64,000 nt of DNA from Arcticimaribacter sp002477625 (lineage in GTDB: Bacteria; Bacteroidota; Bacteroidia; Flavobacteriales; Flavobacteriaceae): the NCBI GenBank assembly GCA_943846665.1, contig OX044358.1, positions 1,798,001 to 1,862,000 of the forward strand. The letters are read 5' to 3'. Shown one piece after another: positions 13,901 through 18,625 of the stretch (its first letter is position 1; each line of letters begins with the position of its first letter). The notes beneath the pieces were generated by a model that worked only from the letters and a program-made list of their open reading frames with translations, searched no databases and was not told the origin of the DNA. The position numbers and the translations under genes were made by a program.

Positions 13901-15054
13901 TACCTCCAGATTGTTCAAGTGGAGGTCTCGATGGGCGTATTGGGGTAGTGTTATCAGGTGGCTTATTGCCCTATACCATCAATTGGTTTGTTGAAGATCC
14001 TACGAGTCTAACCAATGCAGCCAACCCAGGATATCGCGCACTTCCGGGTAGTGAAAATAGAACCTCACTCGATGGTTTACTACCAGGAAATTATAAAATG
14101 GTAGTAACCTCTTTAAATCCAGCTGTAACAGCTTGTTCAACAGGAGGTAATTTCACAAATAACGAATACTTGTACTACGATGAAATTATACAAGTAACTC
14201 CAAATCGAGAGTTGTATATCATTGATGGACCCTTTGTAGATGAAGATCTTTGTTCAGGCAATTACGGTAGGCTAGAAGTTGAAGTATTTGATAACAACAA
14301 CGGTAACTTGAGCTTCTACTATAACGGTATTTTAATTCCTTCATCGGATGTAATTCGTTTAAATAACTACTCATGGTCTATTGCTATTGTAAATGCAATT
14401 GAATCTGCCGACTTTAAAATAGTAAATGAAGAAGGATGTTGGATTACTACACAAATCAATCGGGGTATTGGAGAACCAAACTTTACATATACATCTCCAA
14501 ATTTCCAAGCTTCTTCAAATATTTTAGCGCGGGAAGAAGTAACGTTTACCAATGCATCAACCGATCCGTATGTTGTGTCGGAATGGATCTTTGGAGATAA
14601 TACACCTCCAATCCTTGTGGAGACAAGTACTACCAGTATAACACCTGTACGACATGCCTACGGAGTGTCCGGAACGTACTTCGCAACCTTGCGTATCTAT
14701 AACGACATCGGATGTTCTGAAGAGGTTACCGAGCCTATTGCTGTAGGAAAAGGATATAGTGTAATGGTACCCAATGTATTTACACCAAATAATGATTTAG
14801 TAAATGATAATTTCAGGCCTTTGTTTAGCGGTTTCAGCAATATGACATTTAGTGTCTACGATTACCGAGGGAATGTCATTTTCAATGAATTTGTTGAAGA
14901 AGCAGATTTGACAAATGTAAGAGGAATTTCTATTGTAGGATGGGATGGTTCCTTAGCACCTTACTCTCCCTACTATATATTTACTGCATCGGGTGTATTA
15001 CTTGACGGAGAAACAGTAGTTGAAGAAAGTGGAACCTTTATAATAATTAATTAA
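1..15054 (+). CDS. Giant SprB-like T9SS adhesin, 3' part (5' end outside window)
   Basis: The reading frame is open from base 1 to a TAA at 15052-15054, giving 5017 visible residues; the start and signal peptide lie left of the window. It is Thr/Ser/Gly-rich and modular. Order seen: three-domain units with cysteine-framed Ig-like modules (YCTGD, ICIGD, VCPGE at their starts, GGCS near their ends) to about 4.6 kb; further Ig-like modules; two-domain repeats at 8224-10760; SprB-type repeats from about 10.76 to 14.2 kb (for example TCFGGNDGSI); a PKD-like domain at about 14515-14754 (WIFGDNTPP); and from about 14755 a type B sorting domain beginning VPNVFTPNNDLVNDNF. Known biology: such proteins cross the outer membrane by T9SS and serve as gliding or attachment adhesins, and type B domains depend on SprF-like partners, one of which follows directly. 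Whether it is SprB itself or a paralogue cannot be told. Confidence 0.93.
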   Translation, partial: PSFAFFKGGVEVQARSTSAVYTTTALVTNDFITAAVYTTATGGCSSTTERIRIQNSATPAITFGRAGGLGLTYCTGDAVTLQASSTLAGSTYSFSIDGGAALLTNTTGVFTPTAFLAWTGRAIGVDRIDVLVSQAGGCSVTSSLTLTENRITALALTTTATTICIGDLPPVLRAPVSTSSGTLRYRFEQSIDSGASWSGITTQTTSVYTPTTGIVTTTRYRIVTLSFLNGVDCEQPSPNEVEITVDIPPVGTLSALGVDTGNTAVASGTLIVCPGEEVRFTAGGVGGTPSFAFFKGGVEVQARSTSAVYTTTALVTNDFITAAVYTTATGGCSSTTERIRIQNSATPAITFGRAGGLGLTYCTGDAVTLQASSTLAGSTYSFSIDGGAALLTNTTGVFTPTAFLAWTGRAIGVDRIDVLVSQAGGCSVTSSLTLTENRITALALTTTATTICIGDLPPVLRAPVSTSSGTLRYRFEQSIDSGASWSGITTQTTSVYTPTTGIVTTTRYRIVTLSFLNGVDCEQPSPNEVEITVDIPPVGTLSALGVDTGNTAVASGTLIVCPGEEVRFTAGGVGGTPSFAFFKGGVEVQARSTSAVYTTTALVTNDFITAAVYTTATGGCSSTTERIRIQNSATPAITFGRAGGLGLTYCTGDAVTLQASSTLAGSMYTFRVNGGVVTNTTTGIFTPTDFAAWNTRGATGNAIEVVVTIAGGCSVTGSLTLIENVITNGTGVLPTTASTTICAGTLSSIITAPASTASGTTPIYTWFESPDNSSDASYIPIGGTNSTSLAPRIINARTFFKRRTQSSLNGVNCSVFTAPIEIRATNVIAGLRGSFDANVTFVTATATLTSCEFSPVVFTGTGGLSYSFTVNGIEMQARGPGVRNTYTTTGLANGQVVSVIAYDQLPGITACEDISDPITMNVIDSPVVDLTSSDNDNTFCVGDVITYNATSNLDSAAVSPTYTFFVNATQWKTGTSAVFTPTDFIPLADGDVIRVTVSSTSTPSCQSSDSITVIENTITADGIITHPSPIICNGSIPDPFISVAAATGVGTITYQWESRTSGTAFSPISTATSAVYTPTSIQSTDTFFRRKVTSELNTTECVVYSNVVSITMAPALFGGSITPAAREVCSGTRPPMITVTGGTLLAPGITFQWQESLDGLFYTDIPTATGQNYTPPILNTRRFYKRIVQRNGGGPPASCQSESTIIRIEVNLLDAGALDPSAAQDYCFGSQPPRIISSTIGGVAQDATSSNGTITYQWQRFIPPGIWIPIPGATENYYDPPSLIETTFFRRQAISTTASSVCTSNTNSVRVGIIPEINTGTALGDSEICTILEDADLPGPLALTGAAALTTSVTYQWQRSINQSNWEDIPGEQTGSLVFSRATPAWLPIAPATYYRAVVKYIGDPVPAAQEQAKILLTPRIPAVAMAAGGYSVTVNGNANTVTTTAASSTDDLGASLATKITNDDPHVNASYDPLTNIISIVPLVAGTYNVASSSLLTDSCLAIVLPAGASIDMNVSVMGDDGAGNSSCQSYSNVVTIEVAEQPALKREDGGALFPIEVCRGDAISPVTFSFSGPVDEIVIRNLDVGLTPTITGPGTVIGPFDVGGLGFTGWYRLTGMTTSTFSIAGNVLNTTNFDIITVLEAGSSCTPVNETFTMIVTPNPETPDFVRMGVNAPGYEILSSAMSSSASITAITPVRWYNNTVCQDRLPGTITTPTEFFTCYVDNTFNQLFNEFEWDVSPPSAGNMVDNNFREVTIQLRTISAPAVGETYTVTVTTGFTTTAYTTTSSLATQTTDQIGIDLANKISASTEYAAIYNAILDQIVIEARRAAETYTVQMSPTGLGQSTQFFNQRFGDITKSGTMIWDPSHSGSTIIRVRAKGCNSSTSSWTSVIVDVVKEQIPVLVVSDLYPPLVLDVETCGGGSTGSIPVCEVDALTLPTQFFTSSINATPSNDYGSLQWDIANITPGGTVTPPGTIDQATGIITWNPGWWGTFDLKVRPVNCEVPSTFGNWSSTTVSIGPVSGPPTINALTPLPQCPIPTAGFTTTFFSNQEVNWYVNSTVGLATTTTFVNTGTLQLNPLANNDLLLDFLPGFSGNVIITAESATCPGSTVNYIVQIPGPPTIALTSAPGTDFQRGATSVCVGTTVNTITYDISGAADLVSTVGLPAGITSVLSITPQSVNMTLGVVAANPFTVGQLYTVNIDNIVYGYTTVFGDGVNEVGAGLAANINSNTTNFVATYAANVLSVDVSATGKRGDAYIIAPSTPVNNSFSIAAPLVTVLQKVLTISGTANAGVTAGSYTYTVTTQPPAAGCAVATATGIIEIDEPATIAFASGRADNTGLNSVCIGASFTAPITLATLRFSNATGLVRNPLTPFPAGLSLSMSASGSFDEYEIVGTITEAVLVPTIFSVTIDTFGASCSDTSIQIDIEVTPNAEITPVNTASVSQVICSQEAIIPIRFEVFNPAFGIGTTPASVFPDGVTGALFQQNQVSEFEVENLGWPAGTTANISDTFSFNINNIAYNYEASATDNVTQLATKLAAFLTAQLPVTDFTVIHTAGSATIQIQAVNAGFAFNVVSSESSSLTISDTEIIDPPSYFEISGTPSVTLVAPADYVYVLTTAGPGCTGSDTMSGTITVQPNTYATYQSGDANPVICDNEVIGDIVYRTVGATLIAVVTPTTPDWVNIAFDPIAQEITISTPVAPSQNVSVTTVYNYEVNLIGSIFFCTATPSAIRGTITVSPLDQITHVITSGAQNQDICVDGMPAPNFAIDPIEYQLSGGATDATVTGLPPGITANLTASNTIRISGTATAIPSDTFTYNYVLVTTPASCASATIGGAITVFSKPEFTLVSTSTSANQTGINSVCDATPIQTIIYEHSSTIPITTQVNFTWVGSNTLDSLGVTAIVSGTNQFVISGTPTTNVTQTTIYNYQIETIGSNCTPELVLTGSIEINPIDTLTLISSPTSVNQFVCIGDQDNPITAGTDSYVPIEYQLGGGATNVTVVGLPLGLNYSITPSNTLVISGAINAAATPTLYNYLITTTGDCTNVTAVGSIDVSALPTLTLTSSATSANQTGLNNVCDATPIETIVYQLGGGATNFDFSWTGTLSNTIAASGLTFTSSGTTEFVISGTPTTAVTQTSIFEYQIATMGSNCIPEIVLTGRIQIEPNQTIDLISAAATENQIVCVNNQINPLSPVTSVFAPIEYQLGGSAIGATITGLPPGIGFSITASNTILITGSATASATSIASPTVIYNYVINTFGDCDAAPPITGSITVNSLPVLRLMTASSTANQTGPLGAICEDTPIQDILYRFEGGATSVNFNWTSPGPLSGLTATNSGTNEFIISGAPSVTLTTTTIFNYEIITSSSNCAPEITLTGSIEVIPDDLIVLTSAVGTDNQNVCVSGLPVGKALTDIVYELRNGAQTAIVTGLPPGIGYSINASRTLTIQGVAQASSSLSSLTITNYVYTITSSGCSPDVVNGTISVTPPPEMVLVSGLENQPPVCNNTPITSVDYVFNPAAGALPTVSWPNGRPNGVTASFVGLTLNRVSIQGTPNVTVTSTTIYPYIITYAATCAPDVVHSGSIGVIPTPVIDDAYIIANDVTNVTCFGGNDGSIIIPDATLPAYERRISGGLLSVKQIDEITLTGTPTIGDIISVSFGGKTYTYTVKASAFLSLIPEDFQVISNELAAVINNAVPPNESYATAVPNGTPLVGGLILTADVGGIALNTSVNVAQTTSVSNTLATTRDNRALNYSYSWTGPGGFTSSNLSIFNLSAGDYFLTVDLNGCAETSAPLTVTEPPELVIAINACGGTTGSFEATITGGTPPYNLILEDDNGVQIGPTIVTNGGRVYTGLAVGDDYVLEVTDQTCLLAVREAIEIPTQLLFAHWDLNNGVTDSYCSTATIGNGSIELTRPASGTFQSAFTGGSNVYSYQWTSSAASATIATTPNIYNLVPDVYTVTITDIILGCSDTRSFTVGGYPPLELNSPLVAGLQLNTSGLASSTADYVYFLSCSGDNDVAFTFNATGGNSNYTITPVVPTGAVVNNIGGTISISDGVAGFYTFTLDDVGPNGTTCTVFKTVQVMNPSAMRITENTTNRVNPVCFGDLGYLEFNIAGGAPNQGPYTVTLNGGQLSYTTLSAGDRQVIFADIDTSLISTIAPSVEIEDAFGCVATSQINSITFNVTQELIFDTTVTDIDCSVPTPGSVIFNETGPGTFIDPSSVQIRIYSNPTIVPAINLFPVWGTNPAVSESIQLSEPGIYFYEITDGSTISCPSITGSFTIGVVGNTDPLDITSIDVTQVGCDNATSIIALNIQNVQPPLNINWFEYKATTVTAGTGTNTTATTTLDWIPLTSLDQNATVSNLPEGIYRAEVSDGRSGNCGGVLRTKNIILQESSIQIVNFRTIENNPALCDNYGTGFTSDVLFSISENLNRNLGSNSFEITLLSESGTVIANPGAWDLNSDGVLDAKPQGFVYRYPNLPADQYTLSVTESLPASSTLTACSEIYFFDIQDYLPITYIGQTVFETDICTGLVEEIQALASGGVPFIVNGLPSYQFEWTYTPNDPTVSSSKFFGQTLTNVPAGNYCVKITDANGCFYDSCDTTSGATPLSVIVDDVVIPFSVTGNLSDPTDPSVQVKSLPPDCSSGGLDGRIGVVLSGGLLPYTINWFVEDPTSLTNAANPGYRALPGSENRTSLDGLLPGNYKMVVTSLNPAVTACSTGGNFTNNEYLYYDEIIQVTPNRELYIIDGPFVDEDLCSGNYGRLEVEVFDNNNGNLSFYYNGILIPSSDVIRLNNYSWSIAIVNAIESADFKIVNEEGCWITTQINRGIGEPNFTYTSPNFQASSNILAREEVTFTNASTDPYVVSEWIFGDNTPPILVETSTTSITPVRHAYGVSGTYFATLRIYNDIGCSEEVTEPIAVGKGYSVMVPNVFTPNNDLVNDNFRPLFSGFSNMTFSVYDYRGNVIFNEFVEEADLTNVRGISIVGWDGSLAPYSPYYIFTASGVLLDGETVVEESGTFIIIN
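4282..4479 (+). other. Nested module A (about 66 residues) in adhesin
   Basis: This is the first of five related modules sharing the pattern Y-[ST]-V-x-[VI]-x-G/N...D-x-L...L-A-x-[KN]-I...A-x-Y...I-x-I...A-G-x-Y-x-V. It sits between the parts of an Ig-like domain: TYYRAVVKY lies before it and CQSYSNVVTIEV after it. I cannot name the family. Confidence 0.6.
5287..5511 (+). other. Nested module B (about 75 residues) in adhesin
   Basis: This is a second copy of the module (GETYTVTVTTG ... IGIDLANKISAS ... IVIEARRAAETYTVQ). It interrupts a domain that begins FEWDVSPPSAGNM and resumes at SGTMIWDPSHSGS. Confidence 0.6.
6574..6780 (+). other. Nested module C (about 69 residues) in adhesin
   Basis: This is a third copy (QLYTVNIDNIVYGYTT ... 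VGAGLAANINS ... VLSVDVSATGKRGDAY). It lies between GLPAGIT and LTISGTAN. In the two-domain repeats downstream those two motifs belong to one domain and are separated by only about ten residues. Confidence 0.62.
7522..7728 (+). other. Nested module D (about 69 residues) in adhesin
   Basis: This is a fourth copy (ISDTFSFNINNIAYNYEAS ... LATKLAAFL ... TIQIQAVNAGFAFNV). It lies between FPDGVTGAL and FEISGTPSVT, the same internal position of the host domain as module C. Confidence 0.62.
8224..10760 (+). repeat. Two-domain protein repeats, four units of about 613-645 bp
   Basis: Units begin near 8224, 8860, 9496 and 10144. Each encodes two Ig-like halves: one with EYQLGGGAT / GLPPGI / ISGTA, and one with SANQTG / CDATPI / ISGTPTT. 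The units are clearly related in protein sequence but diverged at the DNA level, unlike the identical 864-bp array at the left edge, so they are older duplications. Confidence 0.8.
10930..11187 (+). other. Nested module E (about 86 residues) in adhesin
   Basis: This is a fifth copy (GDIISVSFGGKTYTYTV ... ISNELAAVINNA ... LILTADVGGIALNTS). The host here is a SprB-type repeat: NDGSI and RISGG precede the module and NYSYSWTGPGGF follows it. Confidence 0.6.
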
Positions 15055-16073
15055 TGCGTTGTAAAATAATAACATATTGTGTTTTACTTGCTGCCTTTCT
15101 TTTGGAAGGTTCACTCTATGCGCAAGAAGAATATATTGTTAATCATTCCAAGTTCATGCAAAAATCCAATCCCAGTTATTTTGGATTCAATAGCTTGAAT
15201 AAAGTAGGGGTTTTGTATAATTCGATAAAGTTAAACGAATACGATAAGCTGGATAATAAATACTTTTTTGGAACGATGACGTTTCAAGATCAAGGCTTTA
15301 GTTTAGGGGTTGATATCAATTCGTTTAAAATTCAAACGACGGGTTTGACTACTAATCTTGCTAATATCTCTTATGTATATAAACTTCAGTTCGATAATAA
15401 CACCTTTTTCTTACCAGCAGTTACCATAGGCTTTGGAAGTTCTTCTGTTAACCCTGCAAATCTGATTTTTGAGGATCAATTAAATACTTCTACAGGCTTT
15501 ATTAATTCTGAATCCATTGACCCCTTAGCGCCGGTAATCAGTAATGTAAACTATTTTGACTTAGGAGCATCTTTTATCTTGCATACCGAAAAGTATATGG
15601 CAGGCTTGTCGTTCAAACATTTAAACAAACCCAACACTTCTTATAACAAAGAAATCCCTTTTGAAAAACCCATACAAGTATCCTTGCAAGGGGCATATGA
15701 ATTTGATTTGAACCCCTATGAATCGCGTTACTTACCCCGATACTCCTACCTCTACGCTTACGGTTCTTTTACCAAATACGGTGATGCCTTACTGATTTAT
15801 CTTTCTCAAGATTTTCAGTTGGGGGAATTTTCAATCGGTATAAGCGAGCAAGCTGCTTCTCTAAATTCGTTCGCATTGAATAATATTGGAGTTTCAATCG
15901 GACTTGCGGTTGAGAATTTTGACTTTGGAATTCTCTATAATCTTCCATTCAAATCGCCTGGAATTGTATATTCCCCTAGTATTTTTGAGTTGTTTATCAC
16001 GTTTGACTTCAGTATTTATCGACGAAACAAACGCGGTCAATACAATCGTCTTCAGACGGATAATTACTACTAG
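15054..16073 (+). CDS. PorP/SprF-family outer-membrane protein, adhesin partner
   Basis: The protein is 339 residues. An N-terminal signal peptide (hydrophobic YCVLLAAFLLEGSLYA, cleavage before QEEY) leads into the family-typical start with NPSYFGFNS. A beta-strand-rich body follows, and the end reads FDFSIYRRNKRGQY. The ATG overlaps the adhesin stop by one base (taATG), which suggests translational coupling. Known biology: PorP/SprF proteins are outer-membrane partners needed for secretion or surface attachment of type B T9SS substrates, and usually lie directly downstream of them. From this I infer that it serves the adhesin encoded at 1-15054. The family is clear; SprF as opposed to a paralogue cannot be decided. 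Confidence 0.92.
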   Translation: MRCKIITYCVLLAAFLLEGSLYAQEEYIVNHSKFMQKSNPSYFGFNSLNKVGVLYNSIKLNEYDKLDNKYFFGTMTFQDQGFSLGVDINSFKIQTTGLTTNLANISYVYKLQFDNNTFFLPAVTIGFGSSSVNPANLIFEDQLNTSTGFINSESIDPLAPVISNVNYFDLGASFILHTEKYMAGLSFKHLNKPNTSYNKEIPFEKPIQVSLQGAYEFDLNPYESRYLPRYSYLYAYGSFTKYGDALLIYLSQDFQLGEFSIGISEQAASLNSFALNNIGVSIGLAVENFDFGILYNLPFKSPGIVYSPSIFELFITFDFSIYRRNKRGQYNRLQTDNYY

Positions 16074-16511
16074 ACAGCGACTTAAGGTTTAATTACTAGT
16101 ACTCTAAATACGATTATCTTATTTTTTACGTTAAAAAGAATGAAGAAGGAATAAATTGTTTACTATAATTTATACCTTTATACTCCAAATCTTAACCTAA
16201 CCTATTTATGAAGTTCCCCCAACTTCGTCAATTTTGTTTTTTTAACGTATCCCATATTCTTGTGAACAATGATGTGTTTACACAGGTTCTGTGTATACCT
16301 TTTCTTAAGACATTCTTTAGTCTAAAAAATCAAAAAGGCACTACTACAACTGCATTTAATAAATATCTACTAACACATTCAATTTGTGTTGCAAAACCAT
16401 ACGCCAATCTGATTTTCAATTGGCATAATCTTTTGTCATTACAGCCATATAGAAAGAACGAAGAGTCCATACAGAGTAATGAAGGAAGTTTTAACTTATT
16501 AATATTCCCCA
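16074..16511. other. 438-bp non-coding stretch before the adhesin remnant
   Basis: It is AT-rich, with no convincing gene and no clear terminator behind the PorP/SprF-like gene. A plus-strand frame from 16208 runs 104 codons into the next gene but has no recognisable family features. A weak promoter-like pair (ttg at 16156, taccttta at 16173) has only 14 bases between the elements, so it is not called. The stretch probably holds the promoter and leader of the collapsed adhesin locus. Confidence 0.5.
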
Positions 16512-17021
16512 ATGGATTATAAATATTTAAAACCTTTTGTTCTGCTGTTTTTTCTTCTTTGCAGTATTCTTGTAAAGGGACAGGTTGCCAATGGAATCTC
16601 AACTTCAGTAGGGAATACGTCCAATCAGACAATTTGTGCGGGCGATACGGTTACGATAGCTTTAGATCTGGTCTCTGGAGTAGGACAGGGGTATATAATT
16701 TACCGAGTTCGGGGAGGAGTTACAGACATAGTTAAGTTTAATAATGCTACACCAACTTTTACGACCTCTACTATTCAAGACGGTGATGTTTATTATGGCG
16801 AACGATTTGATTACGATTTTAGTAGTACGCCTATACGAACAAGTAATATTACGTTTACAGTGTTGACCCTTACTGGGCCCTCGTTTACAGGAGGAACCAT
16901 CGATCAACCCAATCAGTTTATTTGTTCTGGATTCCCGGGCACTAACCTTAGTGTGACGGGCGGTACAGTTGGGCTTAACAAGTATTGGATTGTCGGTCGG
17001 TGCTTCGGTAGAGAATTTTGA
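16512..17021 (+). pseudogene. Truncated SprB-like adhesin: N-terminal remnant
   Basis: The start encodes a strong signal peptide (MDYKYLKPFVLLFFLLCSIL, cleavage after VKG). The first cysteine-framed modules follow (NQTICAGDTVTI, then FICSGFPG) in the style of the neighbouring giant adhesin. After the GGTVG near residue 153 the frame leaves adhesin sequence, reads about 17 unrelated residues and stops at 17019-17021. The bases from about 16970 on encode a PorP/SprF C-terminus in another frame. I read this as the 5' end of a second adhesin gene whose body has been lost. The 169-residue product could still be secreted, but it has no sorting domain. Misassembly across repeats is the main alternative. 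Confidence 0.8.
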
Positions 17022-17169
17022 TTTTGGACTTCAGTATAATATTCCTATTAAACAAATCAATCAAGTTTTTGCACCTAGTGTGTTCGAACTCTATGTTGCC
17101 TTTGATTTTAGTATATACAGAAGAAACAATCGCGGTAGATATAAGCCCTTGGTCACCGATAATTACTAG
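16969..17169 (+). pseudogene. PorP/SprF C-terminal remnant
   Basis: This frame encodes about 65 residues (SIGLSVGASVENFDFGLQYN ... FDFSIYRRNNRGRY ... TDNY). They align along their length with the last 65 residues of the intact PorP/SprF-like protein upstream (VSIGLAVENFDFGILYN ... FDFSIYRRNKRGQY). The rest of the gene, about 270 codons including the signal peptide, is absent. The only start available is a TTG at the junction, so it is very unlikely to make a functional porin. DNA identity to the upstream gene is only partial, so it derives from a separate paralogue and not from a fresh copy. Its stop shares bases with the stop of the convergent M28 peptidase gene. Confidence 0.85.
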
Positions 17170-18509
17170 TTTCTAAAGACCTTATTTGGGAAAACTACAG
17201 GACTTTCAACTCCATTAACACCAACTGTTGCGATACCAAAAAAGAAATTATCAATGACAATGCCTGCTAAGGTTGTTTCAGAAACATTTCCAACAAATCG
17301 AGAATGATCCCAAGTAGGGGAGGTGGTATCCCTCCAGTAAATCCGATATCCCTTAACCTCACTACTATTTACTTTTGTCCATCTGAATTTTGCTGAAGCT
17401 TCTACAATCCCACCAATACTGAGTTCTTTAACTGCTGGGGGAGCCCAGGCTATCGAGGCTAAGTTTATTGCATTTACAGCGGTTAGTTTTTTAGCATACT
17501 CAAAATTTACTGCTTCGAGTACATCGCCATACGCAATACCATTTTCAGTTCTTAGGTCTTGGTGTTGTTCTGTATAGTTTTCATGGGCTTCCATGATCCG
17601 TATTCCTGGATATCCAGCATCGTTGAAAGGTCTGTGATGACCTCCGCGCCCAAAGCGATCCAAACGGTAAATCATTTTTGGATTCATTTCGGGCATGTAT
17701 TGTTTTACAGTTTTATGAATATATCGAGCGAGTTGTCTAGAAATACCATCTACCTCACCCCCATAAAAACGTCTGCTTTTTCGTTCTTGTTCTGTTTCGG
17801 TCGGAGGAACGGGTTCAGAAAATATCCGAAAGGTTCTATTGTCAATAACACCATCTACACCTTTGATGTTTCCAATCATATCATTGTTTAGAATCCCAAT
17901 GATTTCCCAGCCTTGTTCCTTTGAATAAGCAGCCAATCCTTTTCCTCCAAAAAGACCCTGTTCTTCTCCCGCTAGTCCGGTATAAATAATGCTGTTTTCA
18001 AAGGAATATTGTGACAATACACGTGCTGCTTCAATGGTACCCGCCATTCCACTCGCGTTGTCATTAGCACCCGGAGAATCGTCAGTATAGTTGTTTGGAT
18101 CTGAAACTCTAGAATCGATATCACCACTCATGATGATGTATCGGTTGGGATAGCGACTTCCTTTTTGGATTGCCAAGACATTATTAATCCAAACGGGTTT
18201 TACAATCCTTCTTCCATCCGGTTCTACATAATTTTTTTGGTACTGAACTTCAATACAACCTGAACATGCGGCTGCTATTTCTTGAAAGCTGTCGAAAATC
18301 CATCTGCGTGCTGCTCCTATTCCTCTTGTTTGGGAGAGGGTGTCGCTTAGCGTATGTCGGGTGCCAAAATTGGCTAGTGTTGTAATGTCTGCTTCAATTC
18401 TTTCTGTTGAAATAGCGTCTATTATATCATAAAAATCAAGCTCGGATTGTGCCTGGGTCGTAAAAGAGGCCAACATTAAGGTAATACTAAACGATAGAAT
18501 TGTTTTCAT
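17166..18509 (-). CDS. Secreted M28-family metallopeptidase with C-terminal FnIII-like domain
   Basis: The ATG at 18509 starts a 447-residue protein with signal peptide MKTILSFSITLMLASFTTQA; the open frame runs 34 codons further upstream, but that part looks non-coding. M28 zinc-site motifs are visible: D150 in PGANDNASG, E182/E183 in AGEEQG, D210 in NNDMIGN, and H291/H292 in GGHHRPF. Where most M28 enzymes have HxD, this one reads D130-I-D132 (SGDIDSR). The last ~90 residues look like a fibronectin type III domain (GYRIYWRDT). It probably acts as an aminopeptidase or carboxypeptidase outside the cytoplasm. There is no T9SS sorting domain. Confidence 0.85.
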   Translation of the reverse strand: MKTILSFSITLMLASFTTQAQSELDFYDIIDAISTERIEADITTLANFGTRHTLSDTLSQTRGIGAARRWIFDSFQEIAAACSGCIEVQYQKNYVEPDGRRIVKPVWINNVLAIQKGSRYPNRYIIMSGDIDSRVSDPNNYTDDSPGANDNASGMAGTIEAARVLSQYSFENSIIYTGLAGEEQGLFGGKGLAAYSKEQGWEIIGILNNDMIGNIKGVDGVIDNRTFRIFSEPVPPTETEQERKSRRFYGGEVDGISRQLARYIHKTVKQYMPEMNPKMIYRLDRFGRGGHHRPFNDAGYPGIRIMEAHENYTEQHQDLRTENGIAYGDVLEAVNFEYAKKLTAVNAINLASIAWAPPAVKELSIGGIVEASAKFRWTKVNSSEVKGYRIYWRDTTSPTWDHSRFVGNVSETTLAGIVIDNFFFGIATVGVNGVESPVVFPNKVFRN

Positions 18510-18565
18510 TGGTTTTGAAGTTGCTTGAACATTGTTGTGAATAGGTATATGTTTTCTAAATATAT

Positions 18566-18595
18566 AAAAAAACCTCCAGCTATCTGCTGGAGGTT
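18566..18595 (-). terminator. Rho-independent terminator after acyl-CoA dehydrogenase gene
   Basis: Perfect 10-bp inverted repeat (18571-18580 with 18586-18595, stem aacctccagc, 5-base loop). On the minus strand it is followed by a run of T. It lies about 30 bases beyond the dehydrogenase stop. Confidence 0.9.
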
Positions 18596-18625
18596 CTTTA
18601 AACAAAAACATAAATTATATAAAAT

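Noticed and set aside
16208..16522. 104-codon plus-strand frame before the adhesin remnant
   Set aside because: It overlaps the remnant's start, has low-complexity and atypical composition, and no recognisable domain; more likely leader sequence.
18510..18611. Upstream extension of the M28 peptidase
   Set aside because: It precedes a perfect signal peptide start and overlaps the terminator of the acyl-CoA dehydrogenase gene.
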